Source: Novosphingobium sp. PhB57 (GTDB lineage Bacteria; Pseudomonadota; Alphaproteobacteria; Sphingomonadales; Sphingomonadaceae). Taken from it: a stretch of 64,000 nucleotides of DNA. The notes beneath the pieces are model-generated. The model saw nothing but the letters and a program-made list of their open reading frames with translations. It searched no databases and was not told the origin of the DNA. Numbering within the stretch: the stretch's first letter is position 1; each line of letters begins with the position of its first letter. This document shows, piece after piece, positions 1 through 8,348 of this stretch. Location of the stretch: positions 186,001 to 250,000 of the forward strand of contig NZ_SMBO01000004.1 of NCBI RefSeq assembly GCF_004342985.1, given 5' to 3'. A program made the translations under genes and the position numbers.

Positions 1-150
1 GGACTTTCCCGACCCGTCCAGGCCTATCAGCGCCACACAGGGTGCGAGGGGGTTTCGCGCCTTCCGCCGCGAGACCGGAAAAGCCGGGCCATGGGAGGGA
101 CGGGTTACGATCCCGGATGCGAGATCGCGCGGAGACTGGTGGATGGTCAT
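1..150 (-). CDS. P-loop (thymidylate-kinase-like) protein, N-terminal fragment cut by the window edge
   Basis: An open frame on the minus strand reads off the left edge of the window. It starts at an ATG at 148-150, and an in-frame stop lies further upstream at about 253-255. Roughly 30 residues of polar, unconserved sequence lead into VALIGLDGSGKS, a perfect Walker A loop preceded by a hydrophobic beta strand. The GLDGSGKS form is typical of dTMP-kinase-like proteins, which phosphorylate nucleotides or related small substrates, but only the phosphate-binding loop is visible. No Shine-Dalgarno sequence sits near the ATG, so the true start is uncertain. The P-loop reading is secure; the substrate is not. 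Confidence 0.55.
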   Translation of the reverse strand, partial: MTIHQSPRDLASGIVTRPSHGPAFPVSRRKARNPLAPCVALIGLDGSGKS

Positions 151-306
151 ATTCGAATGGGCCGTGATGGCTCCGCCTGCCGGTCTTTGCCGGGTGTGGC
201 GGAGGGGGGTTCCTGCAAAAGCGCCGCCTGAATTCAGGTCGATCCACAGGCCCTAGACCCCGAAGCTGATGCGAGGCTGATGGCGCGAAAAAGATATTTC
301 GCCCGT

Positions 307-335
307 TTGACGGCCCCCGAAAGCTGGCATAGGCG
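307..335 (+). promoter_or_regulatory. Possible sigma70-type promoter for the two-component operon
   Basis: TTGACG (307-312) is followed after 17 bases by TAGGCG (330-335), about 50 bases before the response regulator. The -35 match is good and the -10 match is poor, so this is only a candidate. Confidence 0.22.
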
Positions 336-388
336 AAAGGCTTGCCGCGGCGGATCCGTGCCGCTCACTTGCTCTGGGAGCCTGGCCC

Positions 389-1057
389 TTGCCCCGTCTG
401 CTGGTTGCCGAAGACGATGCCGACCTCGGCCCGGCGATGAAGCGCGCGCTGGAGCTGGACGGCTATGTGGTCGATCTCTTCGCGCGGGGCGACGACGTCC
501 TCGAGGCGGCCAGCGTGAACGCTTACGATGTGATCCTGCTGGATCTGGGCATGCCGCGCATGGGCGGGCTGGAGGTGCTGCGCCAGCTCCGCGCAGAGGG
601 CAATGCAACGCCGGTCATCGTCGTGACCGCCTTCGACCGTACTCGCCAGCGCGTGGCCGGGCTGGACGCCGGCGCCGACGACTATGTGGTCAAGCCCGTG
701 GACCTAGAGGAGCTGGCCGCGCGCATCCGCTCGCAGCTTCGGCGTAAAGACGGCCGCTCGGCCGACAGCGTGAGCGTGGGCGAAGTGACGCTGGATTTCT
801 CCGGCCACGTCGCCTCGCTGGAGGGCGAGGTGGTGGCGCTGACCGCCAAGGAATTTCGCGTGCTCGCCCTGCTGATGCGGCGCGCCCGGCGCTTCGTCTC
901 CAAGGCCGACCTCGAAGGCGAACTCTACGACCAGGAGCACTGGGTGGAATCGAACACCGTCGAAGTCGCCATATCCGCGCTGCGCCGCAAGTTCGGGCGC
1001 GACTTCATCCGCACCGCGCGCGGGCTCGGCTACATGGTGGGCGGGCCGCACGCATGA
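389..1057 (+). CDS. OmpR/PhoB-family response regulator
   Basis: This is a DNA-binding response regulator of 222 residues. The receiver domain (about 1-115) has the acidic pair EDD at 8-10, the phospho-acceptor Asp52 in ILLDLGMPRMGG, a switch Thr in VIVVTAF and the conserved Lys in VVKPVD. The C-terminal winged helix (about 125-220) has the OmpR-type segment LTAKEFRVLALL and ends in the recognition and wing motifs SNTVEVAISALRRKFG. The start is a TTG giving MPRLLVAEDD, since no upstream ATG fits the receiver fold. The stop overlaps the sensor kinase start by four bases (ATGA), so the two form a translationally coupled pair. Sequence resembles the QseB/PmrA/TctD group; the stimulus cannot be read from sequence. 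Confidence 0.93.
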   Translation: MPRLLVAEDDADLGPAMKRALELDGYVVDLFARGDDVLEAASVNAYDVILLDLGMPRMGGLEVLRQLRAEGNATPVIVVTAFDRTRQRVAGLDAGADDYVVKPVDLEELAARIRSQLRRKDGRSADSVSVGEVTLDFSGHVASLEGEVVALTAKEFRVLALLMRRARRFVSKADLEGELYDQEHWVESNTVEVAISALRRKFGRDFIRTARGLGYMVGGPHA

Positions 1058-2478
1058 AGCGCTCGTCGCTTTCCAGCCGGCTCTATCGCCGCGTGCTGAT
1101 CCTGCTGGCGCTGACGGGTCTGGGCATGGGCGCGATCCTCTATTCCGTCACCAACCGGGAGATCGGCCGCGCTTCCGATGCGCAGCTGGTGAACGCCTCG
1201 CGCCTGCTCTACATGATGATGCAGGACGAGCTGACCGCAGGCGTGCTCGCCGCCCGCGGCCAAAATCAGGATCAGGCGCAGGATCAGGCACGAGAGCCGC
1301 AGAAACTCGACGATGATCCTCTGCTGTCGGACGAGGAGCGCAAGGCCTTTCACGCCTCCTACGACTGGTGCATGTTCGCGGTCTTCTGGGAGGGCCAGCC
1401 GGTCGCCCAGTCCGGCTGGGGCGCGCCGGTCAGCCTCGTGCCGCGCCAACCCGGGCTGCACGATTTCATCGCCGTGGGCGACCATTGGCGCAGTTACGGA
1501 TTGCCTGGCCGCGATCCCCGCCTGCTGGTGGTGGTGGCGGAACGCGACACCATGCGCGAATTCTCGATGGTTCCGGTACTGCGCAAGCTGGCCCTGCCGC
1601 TCCTGCTGCTGATCGCGGCCAGCATGCTCGTGCTCTGGTGGACCCTGCGCAAGAGCCTGTCCGAAGTCGAGCGGCTGGCAAGCACGCTGAACGCCCGCTC
1701 ACTGGCGGACCTGACACCGCTGGCGCGCGGCGACTGGTCGCGCGACCTCGGCCCGCTGATCGTCGCGCTGAACAAGCTGTTCGTTCGCCTGGACCAGGCC
1801 TACGAGCTGGAACAGGCCTTCACCGACGATGTCGCGCATGAACTGCGTACGCCGCTGGCGGCGATCCGCGCGCAGGCGCAGCTCCTGCGCAAAAGCGTGC
1901 CCGCCCCGCAGCAGGAGGAAACGAACCGCCTGCTCGCGGTAGTGGACCGGGCCGGCGACCTGATCGACGGAATGCTCACCCTCGCCCGTCTGAACGCGAC
2001 GGCGGTGTCCACCCGCTCGGTGGACGTCCATGCACTGGTGGCGGACGTCGTGGCCGAAACGCTGATCCATCTGCCCCCGGAAACGATGGAGTTCTCCGTC
2101 ACGCCCGATCACATCGTGCGCTGGCGCTGCGACCCCTCCTCGCTGCAGATCGCACTCTCGGCCGTGATCGGCAACGCGACGGTCCATGCGCGGGACGGCG
2201 GACAAGTGGACATCGCCATCGTCCGCAGTTCCGATCGCCTTGCCATTACCGTGGGCGACCGGGGCCGCGGCGTGGCCCCGGCCGATCGGGACCGCCTGCT
2301 GCGCCGCTTCGAGCGCGGCACCGCGAACGAAGCGGGCAGCGGCCTCGGCCTGTCCATCGCGGTGAAAGCGATGAAGCTGGCAGGCGGGACGGTCCGGCTC
2401 GAAGATCGCCAGGACGGCGGCGGACTGCTCGTGGTCCTCAGCCTGCCTGCCGCAATCGAACATGGCCTAAGGGCATAA
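1054..2478 (+). CDS. Membrane sensor histidine kinase
   Basis: This is the partner of the upstream response regulator (474 aa). A first membrane helix lies at about 13-33, a periplasmic sensor region of about 140 residues follows, and a second helix lies at about 175-197. A HAMP-like linker leads to the dimerisation/phosphotransfer domain with the H-box DDVAHELRTPLAAI (His262). The ATP-binding domain carries GDRGRGVAP (G1/N-D box region) and GSGLGLSI at about residue 428. Overall architecture is that of QseC/PmrB-type kinases. The periplasmic part contains a Gln/Asp-rich stretch (about residues 69-82) that looks unstructured. The gene starts inside the stop codon of the regulator (ATGA overlap) and ends convergent to the mechanosensitive channel gene. 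Confidence 0.92.
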   Translation: MKRSSLSSRLYRRVLILLALTGLGMGAILYSVTNREIGRASDAQLVNASRLLYMMMQDELTAGVLAARGQNQDQAQDQAREPQKLDDDPLLSDEERKAFHASYDWCMFAVFWEGQPVAQSGWGAPVSLVPRQPGLHDFIAVGDHWRSYGLPGRDPRLLVVVAERDTMREFSMVPVLRKLALPLLLLIAASMLVLWWTLRKSLSEVERLASTLNARSLADLTPLARGDWSRDLGPLIVALNKLFVRLDQAYELEQAFTDDVAHELRTPLAAIRAQAQLLRKSVPAPQQEETNRLLAVVDRAGDLIDGMLTLARLNATAVSTRSVDVHALVADVVAETLIHLPPETMEFSVTPDHIVRWRCDPSSLQIALSAVIGNATVHARDGGQVDIAIVRSSDRLAITVGDRGRGVAPADRDRLLRRFERGTANEAGSGLGLSIAVKAMKLAGGTVRLEDRQDGGGLLVVLSLPAAIEHGLRA

Positions 2479-2539
2479 CCCGCACCATTGGAGTTCCGCG
2501 CGGCGCCCGAAAGGTCCGCCTTGCCTCTCCCGTCGCCGG

Positions 2540-4915
2540 TCAGCTATCTCTGTCGCCGGGCAAGGCCCCTACCAGTTCGAGCCGCTGCGGGACCGTGCCG
2601 ATCGCGATTCCGTCCTGGCGGAACCGGCGGAGGAGAGTGGCGAACGAATTGCTGCGCGCTCCGTAGGCCGCGCGGGGCGTGGCTACGTGGGCGAAACTGT
2701 TGAAGAATATCCGCCCATCGGCAATGGAATCGATGAACACGGAAGGCGCGGGCTCGCTGAGCACGCTTTCCTCCGCCGCGTAAGTTTCCAGCACGATCTT
2801 GCGAACTGCGTCTGCGTCGACGTCGATCGGTACGGAGAACTGGATCTGCAAACGGCCCAGTGGGCTGGCCAGTGTCTTGTTGAGGACCGTTTTCGTGATC
2901 AGCTCGGAATTCGGGACGATCAGGGTGGAATGATCGGCCAGTTCGATTTCGGTCGACCGGACGCTGATCCGCTTGACGTCGCCCTCGTCGGTGCCGACGC
3001 GGACGAGATCGCCGATCTTTATGGGCCGCTCGGCAAGCAGGATGAGGCCCGACACGAAATTCTGCGTGATCGCCTGAAGGCCGAAACCGATCCCGACCGA
3101 GAGCGCCGAAAGCAATATCGCAATACGCTCGACACCGATCCCGAGCGAAGCCAGCCCCCAGATTACCGCGAGAGCCACGCCGACATAGCGCGCGACGAGG
3201 CTGACCGAATTGCGCCCGCTTCCGTCCAGATCCGTGGCGGGCAGGTATCGGTGATCGAGCCAGCGCATGAAGGCCCTGACAAGCGCCAGCCCGACGAACA
3301 GGACCAGCCCTCCGCGCACCAGCGCACCAGGCGAAACGCTGACGCCGCCGACTTCGAAACCTTGCGCAAGAAGGCCAAGGCGCCCGAACAGGCTGTCGAC
3401 ATTGCCCGCACCGAACGGCGAGAGCAGCATCCCGAGCGCCAGGATCACCACCGTGACGCGCAGGATTCCTGACAGCAGGACGCCGAACTGGTCGATCGCA
3501 CTGCCGCGCAGGCCCAGGCTGCGAACCAGCGCATCCCCGAAGGGACTCGAACGGTCGAACACCGTCGAGGCGACATCGTCGATCGCCGCCATCAGCAGGT
3601 AGACGCCGGCGCCCAGCACGACCGCCCAGGCGATCATCTGCAGCACGAACAGACTGAACCCGAAATAGCCGGTGAGCAGGGCCAGGAAAGCGCCCCCAAC
3701 TGCCACCCAGGCCAGCAGATTGACAAGGCCCAGCCCGGCAGCGACCTGCCCGCTCCCCTCACTGGCCTGCGCGGAGCGAAGCCGGCCGAGCGTGACGAGG
3801 CTCGCCCCGATCAGGAGGATATGGCAGAGCGCGAGAATGGCCTGGGTACAGGCCGTGGCCGTCGCGCTCGTACCCAGCGTCAGATTGAGCGCGTTCGACA
3901 TGATCGCGCAAAAGGCAAGACACCCGAGCACGATGGTATAGGGCCGCAGGCGAGAAGCGGCCTGGTCGCTCAGCCGCGCTATTCTCCATGAGGGCTGACT
4001 GCGCATGAGCAGCGCGCCCAGGACGGACATGGTGAAGCCAGAGAACGCCGCAGCGGCAACGAAGGTGCCCAGCAGCGCATTCCAGCTCGGCGGAACCATG
4101 GATGCCCAGCGCAGCCCCTGAACGAAGGCGAGCCCCGCCAGCAGCGGCGCCAGGGTGCCGACCAGCACCCGCCACAAGGCATTGGCCGAACGGCGGACCG
4201 AGCGTGCCGGGAAACCTTCGGTGAGCATCTTTCGCCCGGTGCTTCGCACGAACGAACGCAGCGGAACCAGGATGACGAATCCCACGATCAGGCCCAGCAG
4301 CGCGAGCCAGGGCGTGCCGTGATCGAAACTGTAGGCAATCTGGGACCGTCCCTGCTGGACGAACATCGCGGCGCGCCTGCTGTCGCGCGGCCAGGCGTGA
4401 GCGAGCGCACTCCAGAAACCGGGCGCCAGCGGAGAAGGCGAGCGTGTAGACAGCTTTTCGCCCAGTTCCTGGGCCTGGCTCTCCGAAATCTCATCGGCAA
4501 GCTGCTGCGCCTCGACGGCGAGCAGGTTCCCGCGCTTGATCGCGGAGTCGATGGCAGAGCGCTGTTTTGCCAGGCTCGCTCGCTGCCGCTGGATGTCAGG
4601 GGCCTCTCCGCTGCTCGGCTGCGGCCCCAGCCCCTCGAGCTTGGCATCGAGCAGCGTGATCTGTTCCTGGAGCTTGGCGCTCGTATCGGTGGCCGAAGAC
4701 TTGGCGGCCAGAACCTTGGCCCAGGCCAGCTTCTGATCGCTGTCGCTCATGCGCGCATCCATCGACCTGTCGACCGACCGGATGTCGCTCTCTGCCGCCG
4801 CAAGGTCCTGCGAAAGCGCAGCCAAAGGCTCCGATTGCGCAAGAACGGGCGTGGCCGCGGCGGGCATCAACAGCGCAAACATGACGAACATCAGCGCGAG
4901 CCTTTTCGCGAGCAT
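2540..4915 (-). CDS. Large mechanosensitive ion channel protein (MscS family with DUF3772-type N-terminus)
   Basis: This is an inner-membrane MscS-type channel that would release solutes on hypo-osmotic shock. After a signal peptide (MLAKRLALMFVMFALLMPAAA) comes a periplasmic, coiled-coil-prone region of about 150 residues resembling DUF3772. About ten hydrophobic segments follow, then the pore helix and beta domain with SALSVGIGFGLQAITQNFVS and AERPIKIGDLVRVG, which is the MscS signature. The length (about 790 aa) fits the YbiO/MscK-like large subgroup. A longer frame begins 13 codons upstream, but the ATG at 4913-4915 is preceded by GGAG at good spacing and directly begins the signal peptide, so it is chosen. 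The gene is monocistronic and convergent with the two-component operon. Confidence 0.9.
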   Translation of the reverse strand: MLAKRLALMFVMFALLMPAAATPVLAQSEPLAALSQDLAAAESDIRSVDRSMDARMSDSDQKLAWAKVLAAKSSATDTSAKLQEQITLLDAKLEGLGPQPSSGEAPDIQRQRASLAKQRSAIDSAIKRGNLLAVEAQQLADEISESQAQELGEKLSTRSPSPLAPGFWSALAHAWPRDSRRAAMFVQQGRSQIAYSFDHGTPWLALLGLIVGFVILVPLRSFVRSTGRKMLTEGFPARSVRRSANALWRVLVGTLAPLLAGLAFVQGLRWASMVPPSWNALLGTFVAAAAFSGFTMSVLGALLMRSQPSWRIARLSDQAASRLRPYTIVLGCLAFCAIMSNALNLTLGTSATATACTQAILALCHILLIGASLVTLGRLRSAQASEGSGQVAAGLGLVNLLAWVAVGGAFLALLTGYFGFSLFVLQMIAWAVVLGAGVYLLMAAIDDVASTVFDRSSPFGDALVRSLGLRGSAIDQFGVLLSGILRVTVVILALGMLLSPFGAGNVDSLFGRLGLLAQGFEVGGVSVSPGALVRGGLVLFVGLALVRAFMRWLDHRYLPATDLDGSGRNSVSLVARYVGVALAVIWGLASLGIGVERIAILLSALSVGIGFGLQAITQNFVSGLILLAERPIKIGDLVRVGTDEGDVKRISVRSTEIELADHSTLIVPNSELITKTVLNKTLASPLGRLQIQFSVPIDVDADAVRKIVLETYAAEESVLSEPAPSVFIDSIADGRIFFNSFAHVATPRAAYGARSNSFATLLRRFRQDGIAIGTVPQRLELVGALPGDRDS

Positions 4916-5425
4916 TCGAGCGATCTCCGTTTTCCTGCAGTCCCGGCACCGCATGGGCCGGCAACGCCGGCGCTATGTAGGCTGGGCGCCCTATCGGACA
5001 CAATCGCGGAAGCGGGCAATGGAGTGTGATGCTCGGCGGACAGAATCTGCCGATGGCACGGGACGCTCCTCGATCACCCCAGAGCCAGTTCGTTCGGCAT
5101 TTATTGGCGTCAGCTGCTCAGGCGAAGTGGAGAGTTCTCAGCCATCTCTTGGCAAGCTCGTTTCCGCCGAGACGCGGTTTTTCACAAAATATTCTCCAGC
5201 AATGACCACTAACTCATCTACGCACCCCGAAACATCTAGTTGGTTTTTCAACTGTCACATCCGACCAACCTCAAACCTTATTTATTTCATAGAAATGTCA
5301 TAAATAGTCTCTGAACTTTCACAAAATTCTTTTGTCCCCGTCTCCACCCCATCCCTCTCTTCACCCTCGATTGCGGACCCGATCCGGGCCGCGGTTTCGA
5401 CCAATGGAAGATGAGGGAAACGACA
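4916..5425. other. 510-base intergenic region with an AT-rich island upstream of a TBDR
   Basis: No convincing gene is visible here. The half next to the channel gene has ordinary GC content. The stretch at about 5165-5345 is markedly AT-rich compared with everything around it. It holds a direct repeat of TTTCACAAAAT (5180-5190 and 5317-5327) and an imperfect dyad (5281-5304). It presumably carries the promoters of the divergent channel and TBDR genes. Confidence 0.6.
5281..5304. promoter_or_regulatory. Imperfect AT-rich dyad upstream of the TBDR, possible operator
   Basis: TTTATTTCAT, then AGAA, then ATGTCATAAA: the two ten-base arms pair at eight positions. It lies about 120 bases before the TBDR start inside the AT-rich island. 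No cognate regulator gene is adjacent. Confidence 0.3.
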
Positions 5426-8158
5426 ATGTGGAACAGGCGCAGTCTCTGGCTGGTATCGACAGCTCTCGCCTTCGCGGCGCAGCCCGCGCTGGCGGAGGCT
5501 GAAACGGGGGCGACCGCTCCGACGCAGGACGATGGCAGCATCGTCGTCACCGGCTTCCGCGCCAGCCTCCAGGGTGCCCGCGACGTGAAGCGCAATGCCA
5601 CGATCATCCAGGACTCGATCGTCGCCGACGACATCGCCGCTTTCCCGGATCTCAACCTCGCCGAAGCGCTCCAGCGCCTGCCGGGCGTCGCCATCAACCG
5701 CGAAGCCGGCGAAGGCCGCCGCGTCAGCCTGCGCGGCCTGGGACCGGACTTCACCCGCGTCCAGCTGAACGGCATGGAAGTGCTGGGCAACGTCGACTCC
5801 CCGCAGGACAGCCGCGGCCAGGGAACCCGCGACCGCGCGTTCGACTTCAACATCTTCGCCGCCGAACTGTTCAACCGCGTGGACGTGCGCAAGTCGTTCT
5901 CGGCCGAACAGACCGAAGGCGGCCTTGCCGGTACCGTCGGTCTCTACACCGCGCGTCCGTTCGACTATTCGGGCACCAAGGTCGCCTTCTCCGCCTCGGG
6001 CGGCACCAATACGCTGACCAAGGACTTCCAGCCGCGCCTCACCGGCCTCGTCTCCAAGAACTGGGGCGATTTCGGCATCCTCGTCTCGGCCGCCTATAGC
6101 CACCGCCAGACCCGCGAAACCGGCGTCGACACGTATCGCTGGCGCCTGAACAAGGCCAACGGCTCGGACATTTCGGCCCTGACCCAGGAGGAGCAGGACA
6201 AGATCAATTCCGGCGAACTGCGCTTCGCGCGCGGCAACCGCCAGTCGGTCTGGGACAGCACGCAGGACCGCCTTGGCGTGACCGCGTCGGCGCAGTGGAA
6301 CCCGGCCGACACCGTCCACCTGACGCTGGACGGCCTCTACGGCAAGTACAAGGCCGACCGTTTCGAAACCCACCTCGCCTCGCGCGGCGGCGGCGGTTCG
6401 ACCTGGCTCGGCGGTAGTCAGACTTTCGCCGGCGTGACCTACCCCAACTCCACCATCAACGACATCGAATGGAACGAGCAGAACGAGGTGACCTACCTCG
6501 ATGTGTCCGGCGCCCAGACGGCCACGGAAACGCGCATCCAGAAGACCACCAACACCTTCAAGCAGCTTGTCCTCAGCGGCGATGCCGAGATCGTGCCCGG
6601 CCTGAAAGCCACGTTCCTGGGCGGCATCGAGCGCTCCAGCTACGACATGCCGGTGGACGACCACTTCTATACCGAAGCCTATGGCGACGTGATCTCCGAC
6701 TATCGCGGCGGCAACTACTCGCTGGTCAACACTTATGGCTGGGACACGGGCGACGCGGCTAATTACCACGCGCACGAAATCGACATGAACCAGAGCTTCC
6801 AGGACACCGCCTTCGACAACGTCAAGGGCGCGCTGGCCTATGAGATCACCCCGGACGACAAGATCTCGATTGGCGGGGAATGGCGGCGCTTCAAGAACTC
6901 GGGCTACAAGCGCACCTACAACGACGCGCTGCTGACCGCATTCAAGAACGGCACCGTCAGCGCCGATATCAGCGATTATTCGAAGGTCTATACCGGTTAC
7001 AAGGGCCAGGACTGGGTGATCGTCGATTACGACAAGGCGCTCGACGTGCTTGGCATCGACCGTAGCGACTATCTGACCACCAGGAACAGCGTCTTTGCGG
7101 TGGAAGAGCGTACTGCTGCCGGCTATGTCCAGTATGACTGGAACCACATGCTCGGAAACCTGCCGTTCCGCGGCAATGTCGGCGGCCGTTACTACCACAC
7201 CGACATCCTTTCCGCGGGCATCGGCACGGTGGGCGGAACCGATACCCCGATCGCCGTCTCTTCGAGCTACCAGGGCTTCCTGCCCGCCATGAACCTGATC
7301 TTCGACGCGACGAAGAACCTCGTGGTCCGTGCCTCCGCCGCACGCAACATCAACCGGCCTTCGCTCGGCTCGCTGGCGGTCAATGGCACCGTATCCGTGG
7401 GTGACAACGGCGAACTGTCCGTCTCGGTCGGCAACCCGGCGCTGAAGCCCTACAAGTCCACCGACCTCGACCTTTCGCTTGAATATTACTTCGGCAAAGT
7501 CGGATCGGTCAGCGCGGCGCTGTTCTACAAGACGCTGGACGGTTTCATCACCACCCAGACCGTCAACGACGTGCCCTACAGCGAGACCGGACTTTCGACC
7601 GACCTCGTCTCGGGCGTGACGGGCAGCACCGTCGTCACCTCGTTCTCGCGCCCGGTGAACCTGGGCAAGACCGACCTCTGGGGCCTGGAACTGGCCGCGC
7701 AGACCGACTTCACGTTCCTGCCCGCGCCCTTCGACCACTTCGGTACGGCGGTGAACTTCACCTACGTCAATTCGAAGTACGACTATTCGACGATGTACAC
7801 CGGCGGCGCCAACACCACGCTGGAAGGTCTGAGCAAGTACAACGGCAATATCACGCTCTACTACCAGGATGCCAAGTTCGACATTCGCGGATCGGCCAAC
7901 TATCGCAGCAGCTACGTCTACAGCGCGGCGCCGATCACCAGCACGCTGGGCCTGGACCAGGATCTCTCCGGCTATGCCGCGACGATCTATGTCGATGCCT
8001 CGGCTCACTACAAGGTAATGGAGGGCGTCCAGCTCACGCTCGACGCGATCAACCTCACCAACCAGCACGAGAGACAATACTCGGACAGCACCAAGCGCCT
8101 CTACGTCAACACCCGTTCGGGCACCACGATCATGGGCGGCGTGCGCTTCGAATTCTGA
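5426..8158 (+). CDS. TonB-dependent receptor (Sphingomonas/Caulobacter type, no STN domain)
   Basis: This is an outer-membrane active-transport channel of 910 aa driven by TonB-ExbBD. The signal peptide MWNRRSLWLVSTALAFAAQP is cleaved after ALA. The TonB-box-like SIVVTGFRASL is followed by the plug domain with AEALQRLPGVAINREAGEG and RVSLRGLGPDFTRVQLNGM, the signature of the large carbohydrate-type TBDR family. The beta barrel ends in the C-terminal aromatic GGVRFEF. An ATG 15 bases upstream (5411) is possible, but the ATG at 5426 has GAGGG at proper spacing and starts the signal peptide directly. There is no neighbouring hydrolase or permease, so the substrate is unknown. Its sequence is related to the broken TBDR downstream. 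Confidence 0.93.
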   Translation: MWNRRSLWLVSTALAFAAQPALAEAETGATAPTQDDGSIVVTGFRASLQGARDVKRNATIIQDSIVADDIAAFPDLNLAEALQRLPGVAINREAGEGRRVSLRGLGPDFTRVQLNGMEVLGNVDSPQDSRGQGTRDRAFDFNIFAAELFNRVDVRKSFSAEQTEGGLAGTVGLYTARPFDYSGTKVAFSASGGTNTLTKDFQPRLTGLVSKNWGDFGILVSAAYSHRQTRETGVDTYRWRLNKANGSDISALTQEEQDKINSGELRFARGNRQSVWDSTQDRLGVTASAQWNPADTVHLTLDGLYGKYKADRFETHLASRGGGGSTWLGGSQTFAGVTYPNSTINDIEWNEQNEVTYLDVSGAQTATETRIQKTTNTFKQLVLSGDAEIVPGLKATFLGGIERSSYDMPVDDHFYTEAYGDVISDYRGGNYSLVNTYGWDTGDAANYHAHEIDMNQSFQDTAFDNVKGALAYEITPDDKISIGGEWRRFKNSGYKRTYNDALLTAFKNGTVSADISDYSKVYTGYKGQDWVIVDYDKALDVLGIDRSDYLTTRNSVFAVEERTAAGYVQYDWNHMLGNLPFRGNVGGRYYHTDILSAGIGTVGGTDTPIAVSSSYQGFLPAMNLIFDATKNLVVRASAARNINRPSLGSLAVNGTVSVGDNGELSVSVGNPALKPYKSTDLDLSLEYYFGKVGSVSAALFYKTLDGFITTQTVNDVPYSETGLSTDLVSGVTGSTVVTSFSRPVNLGKTDLWGLELAAQTDFTFLPAPFDHFGTAVNFTYVNSKYDYSTMYTGGANTTLEGLSKYNGNITLYYQDAKFDIRGSANYRSSYVYSAAPITSTLGLDQDLSGYAATIYVDASAHYKVMEGVQLTLDAINLTNQHERQYSDSTKRLYVNTRSGTTIMGGVRFEF

Positions 8159-8186
8159 TCGCCTATGCCCTTGTAACAGCCCACCC

Positions 8187-8219
8187 GACAGGCAGGTCGC
8201 TCACCCGGAACTGCCTGTC
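8187..8219 (+). terminator. Hairpin terminator after the TBDR
   Basis: GACAGGCAG and CTGCCTGTC form a perfect nine-base-pair stem 28 bases after the TBDR stop, followed by GTTTCC. A second GC-rich stem follows at 8226-8251 (GGACGCC/GGCGTCC core), so two hairpins stand in tandem. Confidence 0.6.
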
Positions 8220-8348
8220 GTTTCCGGCCCGGACGCCGCGGCGTCCAGGCCGGCTTTCATCGGGCCTCGCTTCCCGGTTTTCAGTCACATCCATTTCACA
8301 TGACTGTCATCTGGCCGCGCTAGGCGCGCCCTCGAAAGGGCGCTCCCC

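Noticed and set aside
5282-8077. 931-codon minus-strand frame opposite the first TBDR
   Set aside because: Same reasoning: it mirrors the codon bias of the true gene and has no domain or ribosome-binding site of note.
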